A stretch of 32,444 nt of DNA, taken from an uncultured Oscillospiraceae bacterium. GTDB lineage: Bacteria; Bacillota; Clostridia; Oscillospirales; Oscillospiraceae. Position numbers and translations under genes: made by a program. Positions 7,418 to 15,572 of the stretch are shown one piece after another. The notes under the pieces were generated by a model. It had not been told where the DNA came from. It searched no databases and saw only the letters and a list, made by a program, of their open reading frames with translations. The DNA is taken from the NCBI GenBank assembly GCA_910579485.1, contig CAJTVO010000025.1, positions 1 through 32,444 on the forward strand, given 5' to 3'. Positions within the stretch are counted from its first letter, which is position 1. Every line of letters starts with the position of its first letter.

Positions 7418-7951
7418 TTACGCCTGGGCCTGATTGAACAACTCAATCGCGGCGATCTGGGCGCTTTTGTCAACGCCGCCAACGAAACGGGCCTTGACGG
7501 CGATTGCGGCGGGGGCGGCGGCTTCAGCTTCGCCCTCGGCCACAACGGCGGGGGCTTCGTTGGTAAAGCAGCCCGCCTCATCCCCGCTGGTAATCAGGTA
7601 AACCGCATCACCATAGGCGGGCTCGATGCCCTCGGCGACTCGCCCGTAGATCTTCCCGTAGCGCATGACGCCGACAGCGGCACCGCTGCGGACGTGCAGC
7701 TTGCCCTCCATGTCGTACTCGGTGGTACGGTTGTTGGTGGTGATGCCCTCGAACACAGCGGCGGTGGCCTTATCGTCCGGCAGGGCAATATTGATGCCGG
7801 GCTTGCTGCCCTGCACAACGCCCACGCCGAACCGGAGAACACCGGACTCTTCCTCGTTCAGAAAGGTGTCGATGGCGTGAGGCGCCAGGTCGACGATGCC
7901 GCCGGCGGCGCCAATCGGGGTAGAATAGCCGTATCTGGTCTGAGCACTCAT
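7418..7951 (-). CDS. Capsid cement/decoration protein
   Basis: A 177-residue protein between the protease/scaffold gene and the major capsid gene. Its glycine-rich beta pattern (GYSTPIGAAGGIVDLAPH, LRFGVGVVQGSKPG, GAAVGVMRYGKIYG, GDAVYLITSGDEAG) matches structural cement proteins of the Gp24/DUF2190-like type, which trimerise on the capsid surface. ATG 7951 is chosen because the upstream stop lies 1 nt away and a GGAGAAG sequence precedes it; the longer frame to 7990 runs into the upstream gene. An Ala/Glu-rich loop near residues 140-155 is unusual but in frame. Confidence 0.7.
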   Translation of the reverse strand: MSAQTRYGYSTPIGAAGGIVDLAPHAIDTFLNEEESGVLRFGVGVVQGSKPGINIALPDDKATAAVFEGITTNNRTTEYDMEGKLHVRSGAAVGVMRYGKIYGRVAEGIEPAYGDAVYLITSGDEAGCFTNEAPAVVAEGEAEAAAPAAIAVKARFVGGVDKSAQIAAIELFNQAQA

Positions 7952-7952
7952 C

Positions 7953-8897
7953 TTACTTCTCCTCCTTCGTTCTGTTCTGGCGGCGCTCAATCATAGCCTT
8001 CCGGCGGGCCTCGGAGGACTGGCTATCCTCTGCGCCGCTCCCGGCGGAATCCCGGTTGAACATCTGCCGCTTCTGGTAGTCGGTATCCTTGCGGGACCGA
8101 GCCTGAACATCCGCGACCGCACAATCGAACATGGCGCTCACATATGCGGCGCTCTTGCCGTCAAGGCGAATCTCGGGCCGGACCGCCTTGATGATGGCCA
8201 CCTTGGCGGCGGGCAGGCTCATGCTCTCGATGCCGTCCAGGTGCAGCATGGAACCGACCACGCCAATCTGGACACGCTGGCGCACGATAGCGTCCACGCT
8301 GTCAGCGTTCATGACCGCACCGGGCACGACATCCGACGGAGTGGCAGAGGGAATGGGGTCATCGTCACCGTCGGTCTTGGGCTCGGTGGGGTCGCCCTCG
8401 CCTTCACCGTCACCCTTGGAGCAGGTGCAGGGGTCCTGGCCGCACTCGGGGCAAACGCCATCGCCCTTTGCGGCAGGATCTCCACCGCACTCATCGAACG
8501 CCTTCTGCGCAAGCAGGGTGTCGATGATGTCGAACAGGATGTCCATGTCGCCGTCCTGCTTTGCGATCACGCCGTTCGCCTCTTCCAGGCTGGCAGGATC
8601 GCCCTCCTCGTCGCGGCGGTCGCGGCGGTCCTTGACCATAGCCACCTTCTCCTCAACGGTAGCGGGCTCCTGGCCGGCGGGGGCGATGACGGGGTCTTCC
8701 CCATCCTGAGCGGCAGGCTCAACAGGATCGGCCGCAGGAGCGGGATCGGCAGCGGCCGTGCCCTCGTCGGCTTTGGCGGCGAGGCGCTGGGCGCGGCGGG
8801 CCTTGTACTCCTCAATGGCCTTGGTGAGCTCTTCGGGAGATAAGACACCGTCATTACGCTTGCCTCTCTGCGCAGGGTTTTTCTTGCTGGTTGCCAT
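7953..8897 (-). CDS. Nested scaffold protein (internal in-frame start)
   Basis: Inside the protease/scaffold gene an in-frame ATG at 8897 is preceded by AAAGGAGG at 8908-8915, a near-perfect Shine-Dalgarno with a 10-nt spacer, as good as any gene start here. It would release a 314-residue scaffold without the DUF2213 domain, as lambda C/Nu3 and other nested protease-scaffold genes do. The start coincides with the junction between the two domains (residue 191). Confidence 0.65.
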   Translation of the reverse strand: MATSKKNPAQRGKRNDGVLSPEELTKAIEEYKARRAQRLAAKADEGTAAADPAPAADPVEPAAQDGEDPVIAPAGQEPATVEEKVAMVKDRRDRRDEEGDPASLEEANGVIAKQDGDMDILFDIIDTLLAQKAFDECGGDPAAKGDGVCPECGQDPCTCSKGDGEGEGDPTEPKTDGDDDPIPSATPSDVVPGAVMNADSVDAIVRQRVQIGVVGSMLHLDGIESMSLPAAKVAIIKAVRPEIRLDGKSAAYVSAMFDCAVADVQARSRKDTDYQKRQMFNRDSAGSGAEDSQSSEARRKAMIERRQNRTKEEK

Positions 8898-9467
8898 AGT
8901 TGCTTTTCCTCCTTTGAGAGTTCTTGCAGGATCACGGCCATCAAGATTTAGCCGCGCCTGTTCACCGGCTCTGGCTTCCCGGACCAAGGCCAAGTGGTTG
9001 ATGAGGATGTCTCTCTGAATAACGTCGTACTCTTGGCCCTCCCAGACACCGGGGGTTTCCTCGATGGTCAGCTCATAGCCGAGGGAAAGCTCCTTCAGGC
9101 CACATTCTTTCATCTCGTCGGTGTCATGAATGATGATCTCGGCACGAACGTCATTGTTGCTGCGGTAGCCATCGCTCAAAATTGTGCCGATCTGGTGCTG
9201 ATGGACGTTGTCCTTCGTTACCAAACCGGCATCGTGCGTGATAATGATGGGCTTCCCCTTGTATGAGGTGAGACTCTCCGCCTTGAAGACTTCCTCTGGG
9301 AGCCGCAGCTCCCTCCTGATGGATCCATCAGGGTTTTTATACTCGAAGATACCTGTGCTGGTCAGAATCGGTCTGTCCTTCAGGTAGCCCTCGGGTGTGA
9401 AATACGCCTGGCCCAGCGGCAGGCTGTCCAAGCGAATCACACGGGTTAGTTTCGGGGCCTCAGCCAT
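7953..9467 (-). CDS. Prohead protease/scaffold fusion (DUF2213)
   Basis: A 504-residue protein. Residues 1-185 are a DUF2213 domain (IRLDSLPLGQAYFTPEGYL, GKPIIITHD, QIGTILSDGYR, LKELSLGYELT, INHLALVREARAG), the protease-like domain found next to major capsid genes. Residues 191-504 form an acidic, low-complexity scaffold-like region with helical segments and a small cysteine cluster (CPECGQDPCTC, about residues 338-349) that could bind zinc. ATG 9467 (MAEAPKL) follows AAGGGGGCGGG and lies after the preceding stop. Serine/histidine protease residues could not be assigned with confidence by eye. Confidence 0.8.
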   Translation of the reverse strand: MAEAPKLTRVIRLDSLPLGQAYFTPEGYLKDRPILTSTGIFEYKNPDGSIRRELRLPEEVFKAESLTSYKGKPIIITHDAGLVTKDNVHQHQIGTILSDGYRSNNDVRAEIIIHDTDEMKECGLKELSLGYELTIEETPGVWEGQEYDVIQRDILINHLALVREARAGEQARLNLDGRDPARTLKGGKATMATSKKNPAQRGKRNDGVLSPEELTKAIEEYKARRAQRLAAKADEGTAAADPAPAADPVEPAAQDGEDPVIAPAGQEPATVEEKVAMVKDRRDRRDEEGDPASLEEANGVIAKQDGDMDILFDIIDTLLAQKAFDECGGDPAAKGDGVCPECGQDPCTCSKGDGEGEGDPTEPKTDGDDDPIPSATPSDVVPGAVMNADSVDAIVRQRVQIGVVGSMLHLDGIESMSLPAAKVAIIKAVRPEIRLDGKSAAYVSAMFDCAVADVQARSRKDTDYQKRQMFNRDSAGSGAEDSQSSEARRKAMIERRQNRTKEEK

Positions 9468-9507
9468 AGACCCGCCCCCTTTCTTGGAATATTCTGGCCA
9501 TCCGGGG

Positions 9508-9837
9508 TCATTTCTCTCCCTCGGTTTGCCCGCTGTCTCCGCCGTCACCGTTTTCGCCGGGCTTTTCGGCAGTCAGCTCACCGGGGGCAAAGGCACCACC
9601 GTCTCCGTCAGCGTTGCTCGCTTCTCCCTCGCTGGCGATTTCTGCCGCCAGTCTCGTGAGCTCCAGCGTCAAGATCTGGGCGTGTTCGATTTCATCAAGC
9701 AGAAGCCCTTGGTATACCTCGGACAGGTCAGAAGCGCTCTGCTCTGTGTCCTGAACGCCCATCGCAAGGCTGTCGATCTTATCGGCCACCTTGCAGAACT
9801 GCCGGGCAATGCTGCTAATCGTGTAGGCGTTTTTCAC
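9508..9837 (-). CDS. Small phage protein, unknown (head region)
   Basis: A 109-residue protein starting with GTG 9837 behind AGGGAGGAT. Residues 1-68 are helical (ISSIARQFCKVADKIDSLAM, then LLLDEIEHAQILTLELTRLA). The last 40 residues are acidic and rich in G, E and D, like the scaffold tail encoded next. It sits between the MuF-type head gene and the protease/scaffold gene. I do not recognise a family; a head-assembly role is only suggested by position. Confidence 0.6.
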   Translation of the reverse strand: MKNAYTISSIARQFCKVADKIDSLAMGVQDTEQSASDLSEVYQGLLLDEIEHAQILTLELTRLAAEIASEGEASNADGDGGAFAPGELTAEKPGENGDGGDSGQTEGEK

Positions 9838-9923
9838 AGCTTATCCTCCCTTCCCTCCAAAATCGGCGCCGACGATACGGCGCCAGGGGCATCTCGGCTC
9901 CTTGCAAATGCGTATTTGTCCAT
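9834..9923 (-). CDS. Possible 29-residue peptide
   Basis: ATG 9923 opens a 29-codon frame (MDKYAFARSRDAP...) that ends in a TGA overlapping the GTG start of the next gene (GTGA). A weak GGCGGTGA precedes it. The coupling fits the packed layout, but the peptide has no recognised family and could be chance. Confidence 0.3.
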   Translation of the reverse strand: MDKYAFARSRDAPGAVSSAPILEGREDKL

Positions 9924-9935
9924 AGCGTTCACCGC

Positions 9936-10118
9936 CTATTTGCTTTTTCCGTACCGGTCGCGGCAGAAGGTCCCCTCCCACCCGGCAAACCGGTCTCTCT
10001 CAACGACTTCGGGCGAACAGCCTTTCCTCTTGCACCGCTTTCTATCGCGCTTGCAGATACAGACTGTCCGCCCGTTCTCAATTCTGACAAAAACCTTGAT
10101 TCTCTCCTTGTCCCTCAT
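9936..10118 (-). CDS. Small basic cysteine-containing protein, unknown
   Basis: A 60-residue, strongly basic protein with CICKRDRKRCKRKGC and a later cysteine (FCRDRYGK). The four clustered cysteines in a basic context resemble a small zinc-binding or nucleic-acid-binding peptide. ATG 10118 lies 13 nt after the MuF gene, with a GGAGGTTATG-type ribosome binding site in front. Not recognised as a known family; it lies among head genes. Confidence 0.55.
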   Translation of the reverse strand: MRDKERIKVFVRIENGRTVCICKRDRKRCKRKGCSPEVVERDRFAGWEGTFCRDRYGKSK

Positions 10119-10131
10119 GGAGCATAACCTC

Positions 10132-11046
10132 CTACTTCATCGGGACATCAATGCTGTCGCGATCAAATACCGGGATAGCTACACACCGGCAGCAGTTGTC
10201 CTCGCCAGGGTGACACCTTCGCCCGGTGTATACCCGGCCCCTCTTCGTTTCATACCACATCTCCGGCGGGTCGTCCCAACTGAAAACCTTCCCGTTGAGC
10301 TCCCTATGGCAGTCTCTCACCCGGCCATCCCGAGAATCAGACCACCTGTATTTCTTGCAACCGGCGTCCGTCTGCTGAGCCTTCGTAAGCTGGGCGTTCA
10401 GCGTGGCCACCTGGTCACGGGCCAGGAGCTGGGCCTTGCGCCTCGACACGTCGTATGTCTCCTGGATCGCCTTCTGGATGTCCCGGATGGAGCTACCCTT
10501 TAAGTAGCTACTGAGGATGATCTCTCGCATATCCCCGAGCGTCTCACTCGGAATGCTCTTAATCAGCAGGATGTTCTCAGCTATCCACCGGCGGATGGCC
10601 TCCTCAAAGAACTCGCCCTTGTAGTAGTCATCCAGCAGGTCGATGCCCAGCGTGTCCTTCACAGCCCGCTTCCACTCTCGGATGGATGCGTTCTTCGTCA
10701 TCTTGGCGATCTGCTCTACCTTTTGGTCGAGGCCATACTCGGCAATGCGCTTCTCCAGGGCCGCCGCTACATCCTGAAGCAGCAGCCGGAGCTTGGCGTC
10801 GAGGTCTTGGCTGTCGTCGAAACGGGAATCCCCGTTACGCTCCCGCCGGTATTCGGCCATCATGTCCGGTAGCTTCTTCTTCAGCTCCTCATTCAGCAGC
10901 TTCATGTAGGCGCCGGTGATGCGACGGAACTCACGCTCTGCCGTCTTCGGGTACAGAGGTACGGCTTTTGATTTGATAGTCTGGTGGCCCCGGAAGCGGC
11001 CCCGTACGGCCTTTTTGACCATCTCTTGATGTTGGGTATTGTTCAC
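10132..11046 (-). CDS. MuF-like head morphogenesis protein (SPP1 gp7 group)
   Basis: A 304-residue minor head protein. The N-terminal 190 residues are helical; the C-terminal MuF domain (residues about 195-300) shows the family pattern LARDQVATLNAQLTKAQQ, KYRWSDSRDGRVRDCHRELNG, then WYETKRGRVYTGRRCHPGEDNCCRC with clustered Cys/His. MuF proteins bind the portal and are co-ejected in some phages. GTG 11046 is preferred over GTG 11064 because AAGGGGGT lies in front of it. No toxin domain is attached here, unlike MuF polymorphic toxins; the toxin-like domain is on the portal instead. Confidence 0.85.
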   Translation of the reverse strand: MNNTQHQEMVKKAVRGRFRGHQTIKSKAVPLYPKTAEREFRRITGAYMKLLNEELKKKLPDMMAEYRRERNGDSRFDDSQDLDAKLRLLLQDVAAALEKRIAEYGLDQKVEQIAKMTKNASIREWKRAVKDTLGIDLLDDYYKGEFFEEAIRRWIAENILLIKSIPSETLGDMREIILSSYLKGSSIRDIQKAIQETYDVSRRKAQLLARDQVATLNAQLTKAQQTDAGCKKYRWSDSRDGRVRDCHRELNGKVFSWDDPPEMWYETKRGRVYTGRRCHPGEDNCCRCVAIPVFDRDSIDVPMK

Positions 11047-11112
11047 GGACGGTACCCCCTTCACGGTCTTTTACGGAGGTTTGGCGATAGGTTTTCGATT
11101 TGTGTTGGCATC

Positions 11113-11143
11113 AAAAAAGCAGGGTGCCCGAAAGCACTCTGCT
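11113..11143 (-). terminator. Intrinsic terminator after the immunity-like gene
   Basis: On the minus strand a stem AGCAG-A-GTGC / GCAC-C-CTGCT (11134-11143 with 11118-11127; one A/C mismatch) and a loop of 6 nt is followed by TTTTTT (11118-11113). It lies 25 nt after the immunity-like stop and ahead of the MuF start, within the late structural operon. Confidence 0.8.
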
Positions 11144-11167
11144 CATTTCTTGTGCAGTTTAGATTTG

Positions 11168-11446
11168 TCAGCTCTCATCTATATCATCTTCATTGACAAA
11201 CCCTTCTTCTTCGGCAAGGGCATTTCCGAGAGCGGTAACAATATCCGAAGCAATTTCACATCTTTCGGAGTCTTCCCCCCCATCAGACTTGCAGACCTCT
11301 TCGACTTCAATGTTGCACATCGTTTCATAAACGACATCATAGAGCGTATCGTCATCCATTGCAAAAAGCCGCTTTTCATCCAATGAGCACTCTTTGCAAA
11401 TAAAGATAATTTCTTTTGCGCTGAGGTTTTTAAGCGCTTCTCTCAT
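11168..11446 (-). CDS. Putative immunity protein for the portal-borne toxin domain
   Basis: A 92-residue, highly acidic protein (C-terminal half dominated by D and E, ending EEGFVNEDDIDES). It starts 2 nt after the stop of the portal/toxin fusion and is followed by a terminator. The DNA is clearly more AT-rich than the flanking head genes, like the last part of the portal gene. Size, acidity and position immediately behind a polymorphic-toxin-like C-terminus are the usual marks of an immunity protein. I recognise no named family, so the function is inferred entirely from context. It has no known role in head assembly. Confidence 0.6.
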   Translation of the reverse strand: MREALKNLSAKEIIFICKECSLDEKRLFAMDDDTLYDVVYETMCNIEVEEVCKSDGGEDSERCEIASDIVTALGNALAEEEGFVNEDDIDES

Positions 11447-11448
11447 GA

Positions 11449-14133
11449 CTACCCGCCTTTCTTTGCTCTTTGCCCTTTGTAAATTACAGTTTTTACCTGC
11501 CCAATGTCATCTACGAAAACAACGCTTGTTCCACGATATGTGTATACCGTTCTGCCTGGGACATTCCCTGGTGTCGCTCTCCCTTTTTTTAAAGCGGCGG
11601 AAATGCTGCTCGGATAAACGTTTCTTTTCTTGGCCTGCTTGTATAAATGAGGGTCGATGGCTTTTACAACTTTGCCACCAGATGTTGTTAGACCAGTCAA
11701 GGCCTTTTCATAGTCAACATTATGAAACGTTGTTCCGCCACCACCGGACGACGAGCCACCAAGCTTGCCTTTCCGACCCTCATGCCCGAAGTTCCCAGAA
11801 CCAGGGCCTCCGTCCCCTTCAGTGATTGATAACTTAATTGTAGGGGATTTACCGCCTAAGTCAATAGGTTCTTTTGTTAAATTTTTATTACCAGAACTAT
11901 GAGTACCTCCGTTACATTCTGCCGCGATGATGCTGTCCACCAGATTTTCGTACACTTCCCCACCGTCGTCCCAGAAAAACAGGGAGGTTTCGATGCACTC
12001 CTTCAGGATCTCCAGACCATCAGCAAACGGCTGGAACATGGAGGCCGCGAGCTGCTCCAGCTCCTCCATCGTGCGGAAGGTGGCGCCCGTCATCTCCAGG
12101 TCAACGCAGTCTGGCTCTCCCTCATACTCGGTGCACAGGAACAGGTACGGCTCCAGCCCGGTCTCTGGCTCCTTCGGGCCCCGCCCGAGAGGGATCAGGC
12201 TCTTTGGGCTGATACCGAACTCCTCCTCGGTCTCCCGGAAGGCAGCCTGTGTCGGTGTCTCTCCCGGCTCAACATGGCCGCCCGGCCCGCAGATCAAGCC
12301 GTACCCGAAATCGTTGTGCCGTGTGCCTGTGAGGATTTTGCCGTCTGAAATCACCAGAACGCCCACGGAAGATGGGTTTAGCCCCTCGGTAGTATTGGGG
12401 GTAGGGGTATCGTTTGCGTCCGCCTGTGAGGCTCTGGCAGCCTGTTGCTTCTCTTCTTCGCTCATATCCTGGGGGAGTTTCGTGGCCGCCGGGGCTGCTG
12501 CGGGAGCTTTCCCTTCGTTGCCGGGATCTCGGTTATGCTCCTCAAGACTGACCCCCTGGCCGTACTCGGCAAAGGCTCCTTGTTCCGTAATGCTGCTAGT
12601 CTCTCCCTGTGGAACAGAACCGGGCCCCATCCCCTGCGCCGCATTGGCTGTGCCCTGTTCCATTCCCTGTGGATTTGTCCCGGGCGGAACATCGCCGCCC
12701 ATCTGGGCCTCCATGCCAGCAAACAGCTCCTCATCGTCGTACTCGTCGAGCATATTCTCCACGTCAAACTCCTCGCTGTCGGCCAGCTTTTTGCGGACCT
12801 CCGACGGGTCGATGACCTGCTTGTCGATGTAGGTTTGCGCCGTCTGCGCCCTGGTCAGCTGGGTCTGGGCCCGCTTCTGCTCAAGGTCGGCCTGCTCCAT
12901 GTCACTCAGTGACCACAGCGGATTGAAGGAGATCTTGATTTTCGGCACCTCGTCAACCTCTCCGGTGCGGACACCAGCCTGGAATACCACGGAGAGCAGA
13001 TAGCGTAAGTTCTTCTTCACCATGCGCTTCTGGATTCTCTCCAGGGCGTTGTACCAGTTCTCAAGGTCGGCATCACCAGTGGCGTTCATGCCAGCCGGGG
13101 ATCGCCCAAATAGGATAGTTTGCGGGATTGAGGTCAGCGCTGACAGGAAATTGCAGGTCGAGTCGATGACATCAGACACTCCGCTGAACTGGAACTGGCG
13201 GAAGTCGTAGTCCTCACCCTCGCTGTCAATGGTAATACTGTTCAGCAGGCCACGGGCCATGTCGATGGTCTGGAGCCTACGAAGCACACGGTCTTCGCCT
13301 TCTTCTGTGGCCAGCTCGGCGGCCAGGTCCTTCATCTTGTAGACCGCCTGCACCGACCTGTCGAGCAGCTTTGTGGCGCTGCCATGGGCAATCTCAGCGT
13401 CACGGATGGCCCGCTGGATGCGCACATACTCCGGGATGCCCCAGAGCTGGTAAACCGAGCTGGTCGTATTCTCCGGCAGGATACCGTTCTGGAACACAAG
13501 GCACCGGCTGTCGTGGACCACGAAGCTGCCGTATCGGCTACTCACATGGTATCGTTCCGGCATACCCAGCCGGGAACCCCTTGTGCGAAACGGGTCTTGC
13601 GGGTCGTAGGAGAACATACTCCATTCCTCCGGCTGGATGACGGACCGGTCGTACACACGGATGTCGTCGATGGACCGGATGCTGCGCCAGTCAAGGGGCT
13701 CCTCAAGACCACGCCCATCGTTGATGAGCATGACGGCGATGGAGCCGCCGAAAAGTCTGGCCCACCGGATAGCGGTCATGGCCGTCTCTTCCCAGTCCAG
13801 CTCATCCAGGGCCTCAGTGAAGAAGTCCTCAACCCTTTGGTCCTTCAGTCCTTCCAGCTTGAATCCGTGCTTGATGGCTTCCTCCGCTGGCGTGTCGATG
13901 ATCTTTGCAAACAGGCCGTTGCCCTCGTAGTACATGGTCAGCAGTTCGTCCGGAACCATCGGCTCAGCCTGATAGCGATACCGCTCTGTGGTGTCCTGCT
14001 GGGTTCCGTACCGGTTGAGCAGATTCACATACCCATCGGCGCGGAAGGGGCGCACAGCCTTGCCGGTCTGCTGCTCGATCAGGTGGGCATACCTCGCCAT
14101 GCGCTCCGCCTGGTCTTTCCGCCTGTCGCCCAT
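11449..14133 (-). CDS. Portal protein fused to Nudix hydrolase and C-terminal toxin-like domain
   Basis: An 894-residue fusion. Residues about 30-460 are a DUF1073-type portal (YEGNGLFAKIIDTPAEEA, ARLFGGSIAVMLINDGRG, LFGRSPAGMNATGDAD, KISFNPLWSLSD). A P/Q/A-rich linker leads to a complete Nudix domain (about 587-717) whose box G-x5-E-x7-REUxEExGU is intact at residues 619-641 (GGHVEPGET...RETEEEFGI). Then comes GGPGSGNFGHEGRKGKLGG (775-793), a linker often seen before C-terminal modules of phage head proteins. Last is an 88-residue domain (807-894) with DPHLYKQAKKR and PGRTVYTYRGTSVVFVDD, resembling small RNase-type toxins (DUF4258-like; low certainty). ATG 14133 has GGAGGTGAT in front. Ordinary portals are 430-550 residues. 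The 3' end is AT-rich, suggesting recent acquisition. Confidence 0.8.
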   Translation of the reverse strand: MGDRRKDQAERMARYAHLIEQQTGKAVRPFRADGYVNLLNRYGTQQDTTERYRYQAEPMVPDELLTMYYEGNGLFAKIIDTPAEEAIKHGFKLEGLKDQRVEDFFTEALDELDWEETAMTAIRWARLFGGSIAVMLINDGRGLEEPLDWRSIRSIDDIRVYDRSVIQPEEWSMFSYDPQDPFRTRGSRLGMPERYHVSSRYGSFVVHDSRCLVFQNGILPENTTSSVYQLWGIPEYVRIQRAIRDAEIAHGSATKLLDRSVQAVYKMKDLAAELATEEGEDRVLRRLQTIDMARGLLNSITIDSEGEDYDFRQFQFSGVSDVIDSTCNFLSALTSIPQTILFGRSPAGMNATGDADLENWYNALERIQKRMVKKNLRYLLSVVFQAGVRTGEVDEVPKIKISFNPLWSLSDMEQADLEQKRAQTQLTRAQTAQTYIDKQVIDPSEVRKKLADSEEFDVENMLDEYDDEELFAGMEAQMGGDVPPGTNPQGMEQGTANAAQGMGPGSVPQGETSSITEQGAFAEYGQGVSLEEHNRDPGNEGKAPAAAPAATKLPQDMSEEEKQQAARASQADANDTPTPNTTEGLNPSSVGVLVISDGKILTGTRHNDFGYGLICGPGGHVEPGETPTQAAFRETEEEFGISPKSLIPLGRGPKEPETGLEPYLFLCTEYEGEPDCVDLEMTGATFRTMEELEQLAASMFQPFADGLEILKECIETSLFFWDDGGEVYENLVDSIIAAECNGGTHSSGNKNLTKEPIDLGGKSPTIKLSITEGDGGPGSGNFGHEGRKGKLGGSSSGGGGTTFHNVDYEKALTGLTTSGGKVVKAIDPHLYKQAKKRNVYPSSISAALKKGRATPGNVPGRTVYTYRGTSVVFVDDIGQVKTVIYKGQRAKKGG

Positions 14134-14153
14134 GTCAATCACCTCCGGTTCTC

Positions 14154-15572
14154 TCAAATCAGGTTGCCGACGTTGAACGCCGACTTAATCTCGATCTCGG
14201 CAAAGCCGTTGGCGGCTGCGTCGACCATATCCTTGAACTTTCCGTCTGGGAAGTTCTCCAACTGCGTGAGGAACGCTTCGTTCCATTCTCCGTACATGAT
14301 GTCGAAGTTGCCCGCCTGCCACTGTGCGGCCATTGGCTCCGCCCTGGACTCCTTGCTGCCGCTTTCCAGCACAGCGGTCACATCGAATCCCGACAGGAAC
14401 TTGATGTAGGACTGCGCCTGTTCCTTTCCGGCTTGTCCGGGGTCCTGCGGCAGACGAATCCTGACCCTCTTGTAGGCGGCCCTGTCCGACTGCGCCGTGA
14501 GCTTGATCGTCTTGCGCACGTCTGAGGCGGACATCTGCTTGTTGATAACGTCCGCCACAATGTACCGGCCATTTTTCCTCTTCCCAATCAAGACACCGGC
14601 CGTATACGCCGGATCGCCTTTCTCGGTCTTCTCCGTGGCTGCAAGGTCCCAGCACCGGACCCACTGGACAACGTCCTGCGGCATGATACTCAGGATGTCG
14701 CCTACCTGCGTCCGCTTGAAGTAAAGCCCAGCGGCGGCCCTAATCTTCCAGTTGCCTTTCAGCAGCCGCTCTCTCTGGATTAGTGACAGGGCCTTCAGGT
14801 TGGCCAGGTAGCCGGGGTCAATTTTCAGCAGCTCTTGGTTGTCGTACACGGACGACATGATAAAAGTCACCGACTTGGGCTCGTCACGTTCCTCTTTGGT
14901 CTTCAGGTCAAACCGTTCCCAAAGCTCCTCTTTCGTGTCGGCCCAGGTGATGACTTCATCTCTCCGCATCATCCAGCGGATAACGCCGGATCTCTCGGGT
15001 ATGGGGTATCCTGTGTCTTGGTCGATCCACCACTCAATGAACTTGGCGACCCAGCTATCGGCGTCCGGGTTGCAGGTGGCCCGCATGAACGGTTTTACGC
15101 CACACATCGACCTGTTTCGGGAGAGCATAAAAAAAACCATCTCTTCCGAGAAGTGGGTCAGCTCATCAAAGCCAATCTCGCAGATCTGAGCGCCCTGCCA
15201 GTTCTCCAGCTCTTCCTCGCGCTCAATGTGAGCAAACGACACCTTCCCCATCGGGTCTCCGTTGGCATCATTGAAGGTCCAACTCCCGTCCGAGATTTTC
15301 CGCTGCGCTCCCCTGAGCCCTTGGAACATCCTCTGTGCTTCGTCCCACAGACCGCCTTGACTGAATATCTGGTTGTAGTTCTTCCTGAAAATCGTGCAGC
15401 CGAAGCCCTTGACATTCTTGTATCTCAGCGGCGACAGCAACAGGCCGTAGGTTTTGCCGCCGCCGGCTGCTCCACCGTAGATGCAGATGTCCGCCGGCGT
15501 CGCCAGGAACTGCTCCTGCGGTCCGAACTGAGGGCGCAGCACACGAACTTTCTTACTTTCCGGTTTGCTCAT
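14154..15572 (-). CDS. terL: Terminase large subunit
   Basis: A 472-residue packaging motor. The ATPase domain has Walker A GGAAGGGKT (residues 33-41), Walker B ICEIGFDEL (130-138, acidic D136/E137) and a coupling SSV/TCNPD-type segment (ATCNPD). The C-terminal nuclease part has the aspartate in WDLAATEK and further acidic positions including MVDAAANGF near the end. It translocates DNA into the prohead through the portal and cuts concatemers. ATG 15572 overlaps the small-subunit gene; ATG 15587 five codons upstream is an alternative start. It is directly followed by the portal gene. Confidence 0.9.
   Translation of the reverse strand: MSKPESKKVRVLRPQFGPQEQFLATPADICIYGGAAGGGKTYGLLLSPLRYKNVKGFGCTIFRKNYNQIFSQGGLWDEAQRMFQGLRGAQRKISDGSWTFNDANGDPMGKVSFAHIEREEELENWQGAQICEIGFDELTHFSEEMVFFMLSRNRSMCGVKPFMRATCNPDADSWVAKFIEWWIDQDTGYPIPERSGVIRWMMRRDEVITWADTKEELWERFDLKTKEERDEPKSVTFIMSSVYDNQELLKIDPGYLANLKALSLIQRERLLKGNWKIRAAAGLYFKRTQVGDILSIMPQDVVQWVRCWDLAATEKTEKGDPAYTAGVLIGKRKNGRYIVADVINKQMSASDVRKTIKLTAQSDRAAYKRVRIRLPQDPGQAGKEQAQSYIKFLSGFDVTAVLESGSKESRAEPMAAQWQAGNFDIMYGEWNEAFLTQLENFPDGKFKDMVDAAANGFAEIEIKSAFNVGNLI

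Noticed and set aside
5040..7433. 797-codon plus-strand open frame with Gly/Leu repeats
   Set aside because: It is the antisense shadow of connector, helix-repeat and capsid genes; the repeats come from the 66-bp repeat. No ribosome site, and it spans several real minus-strand genes.
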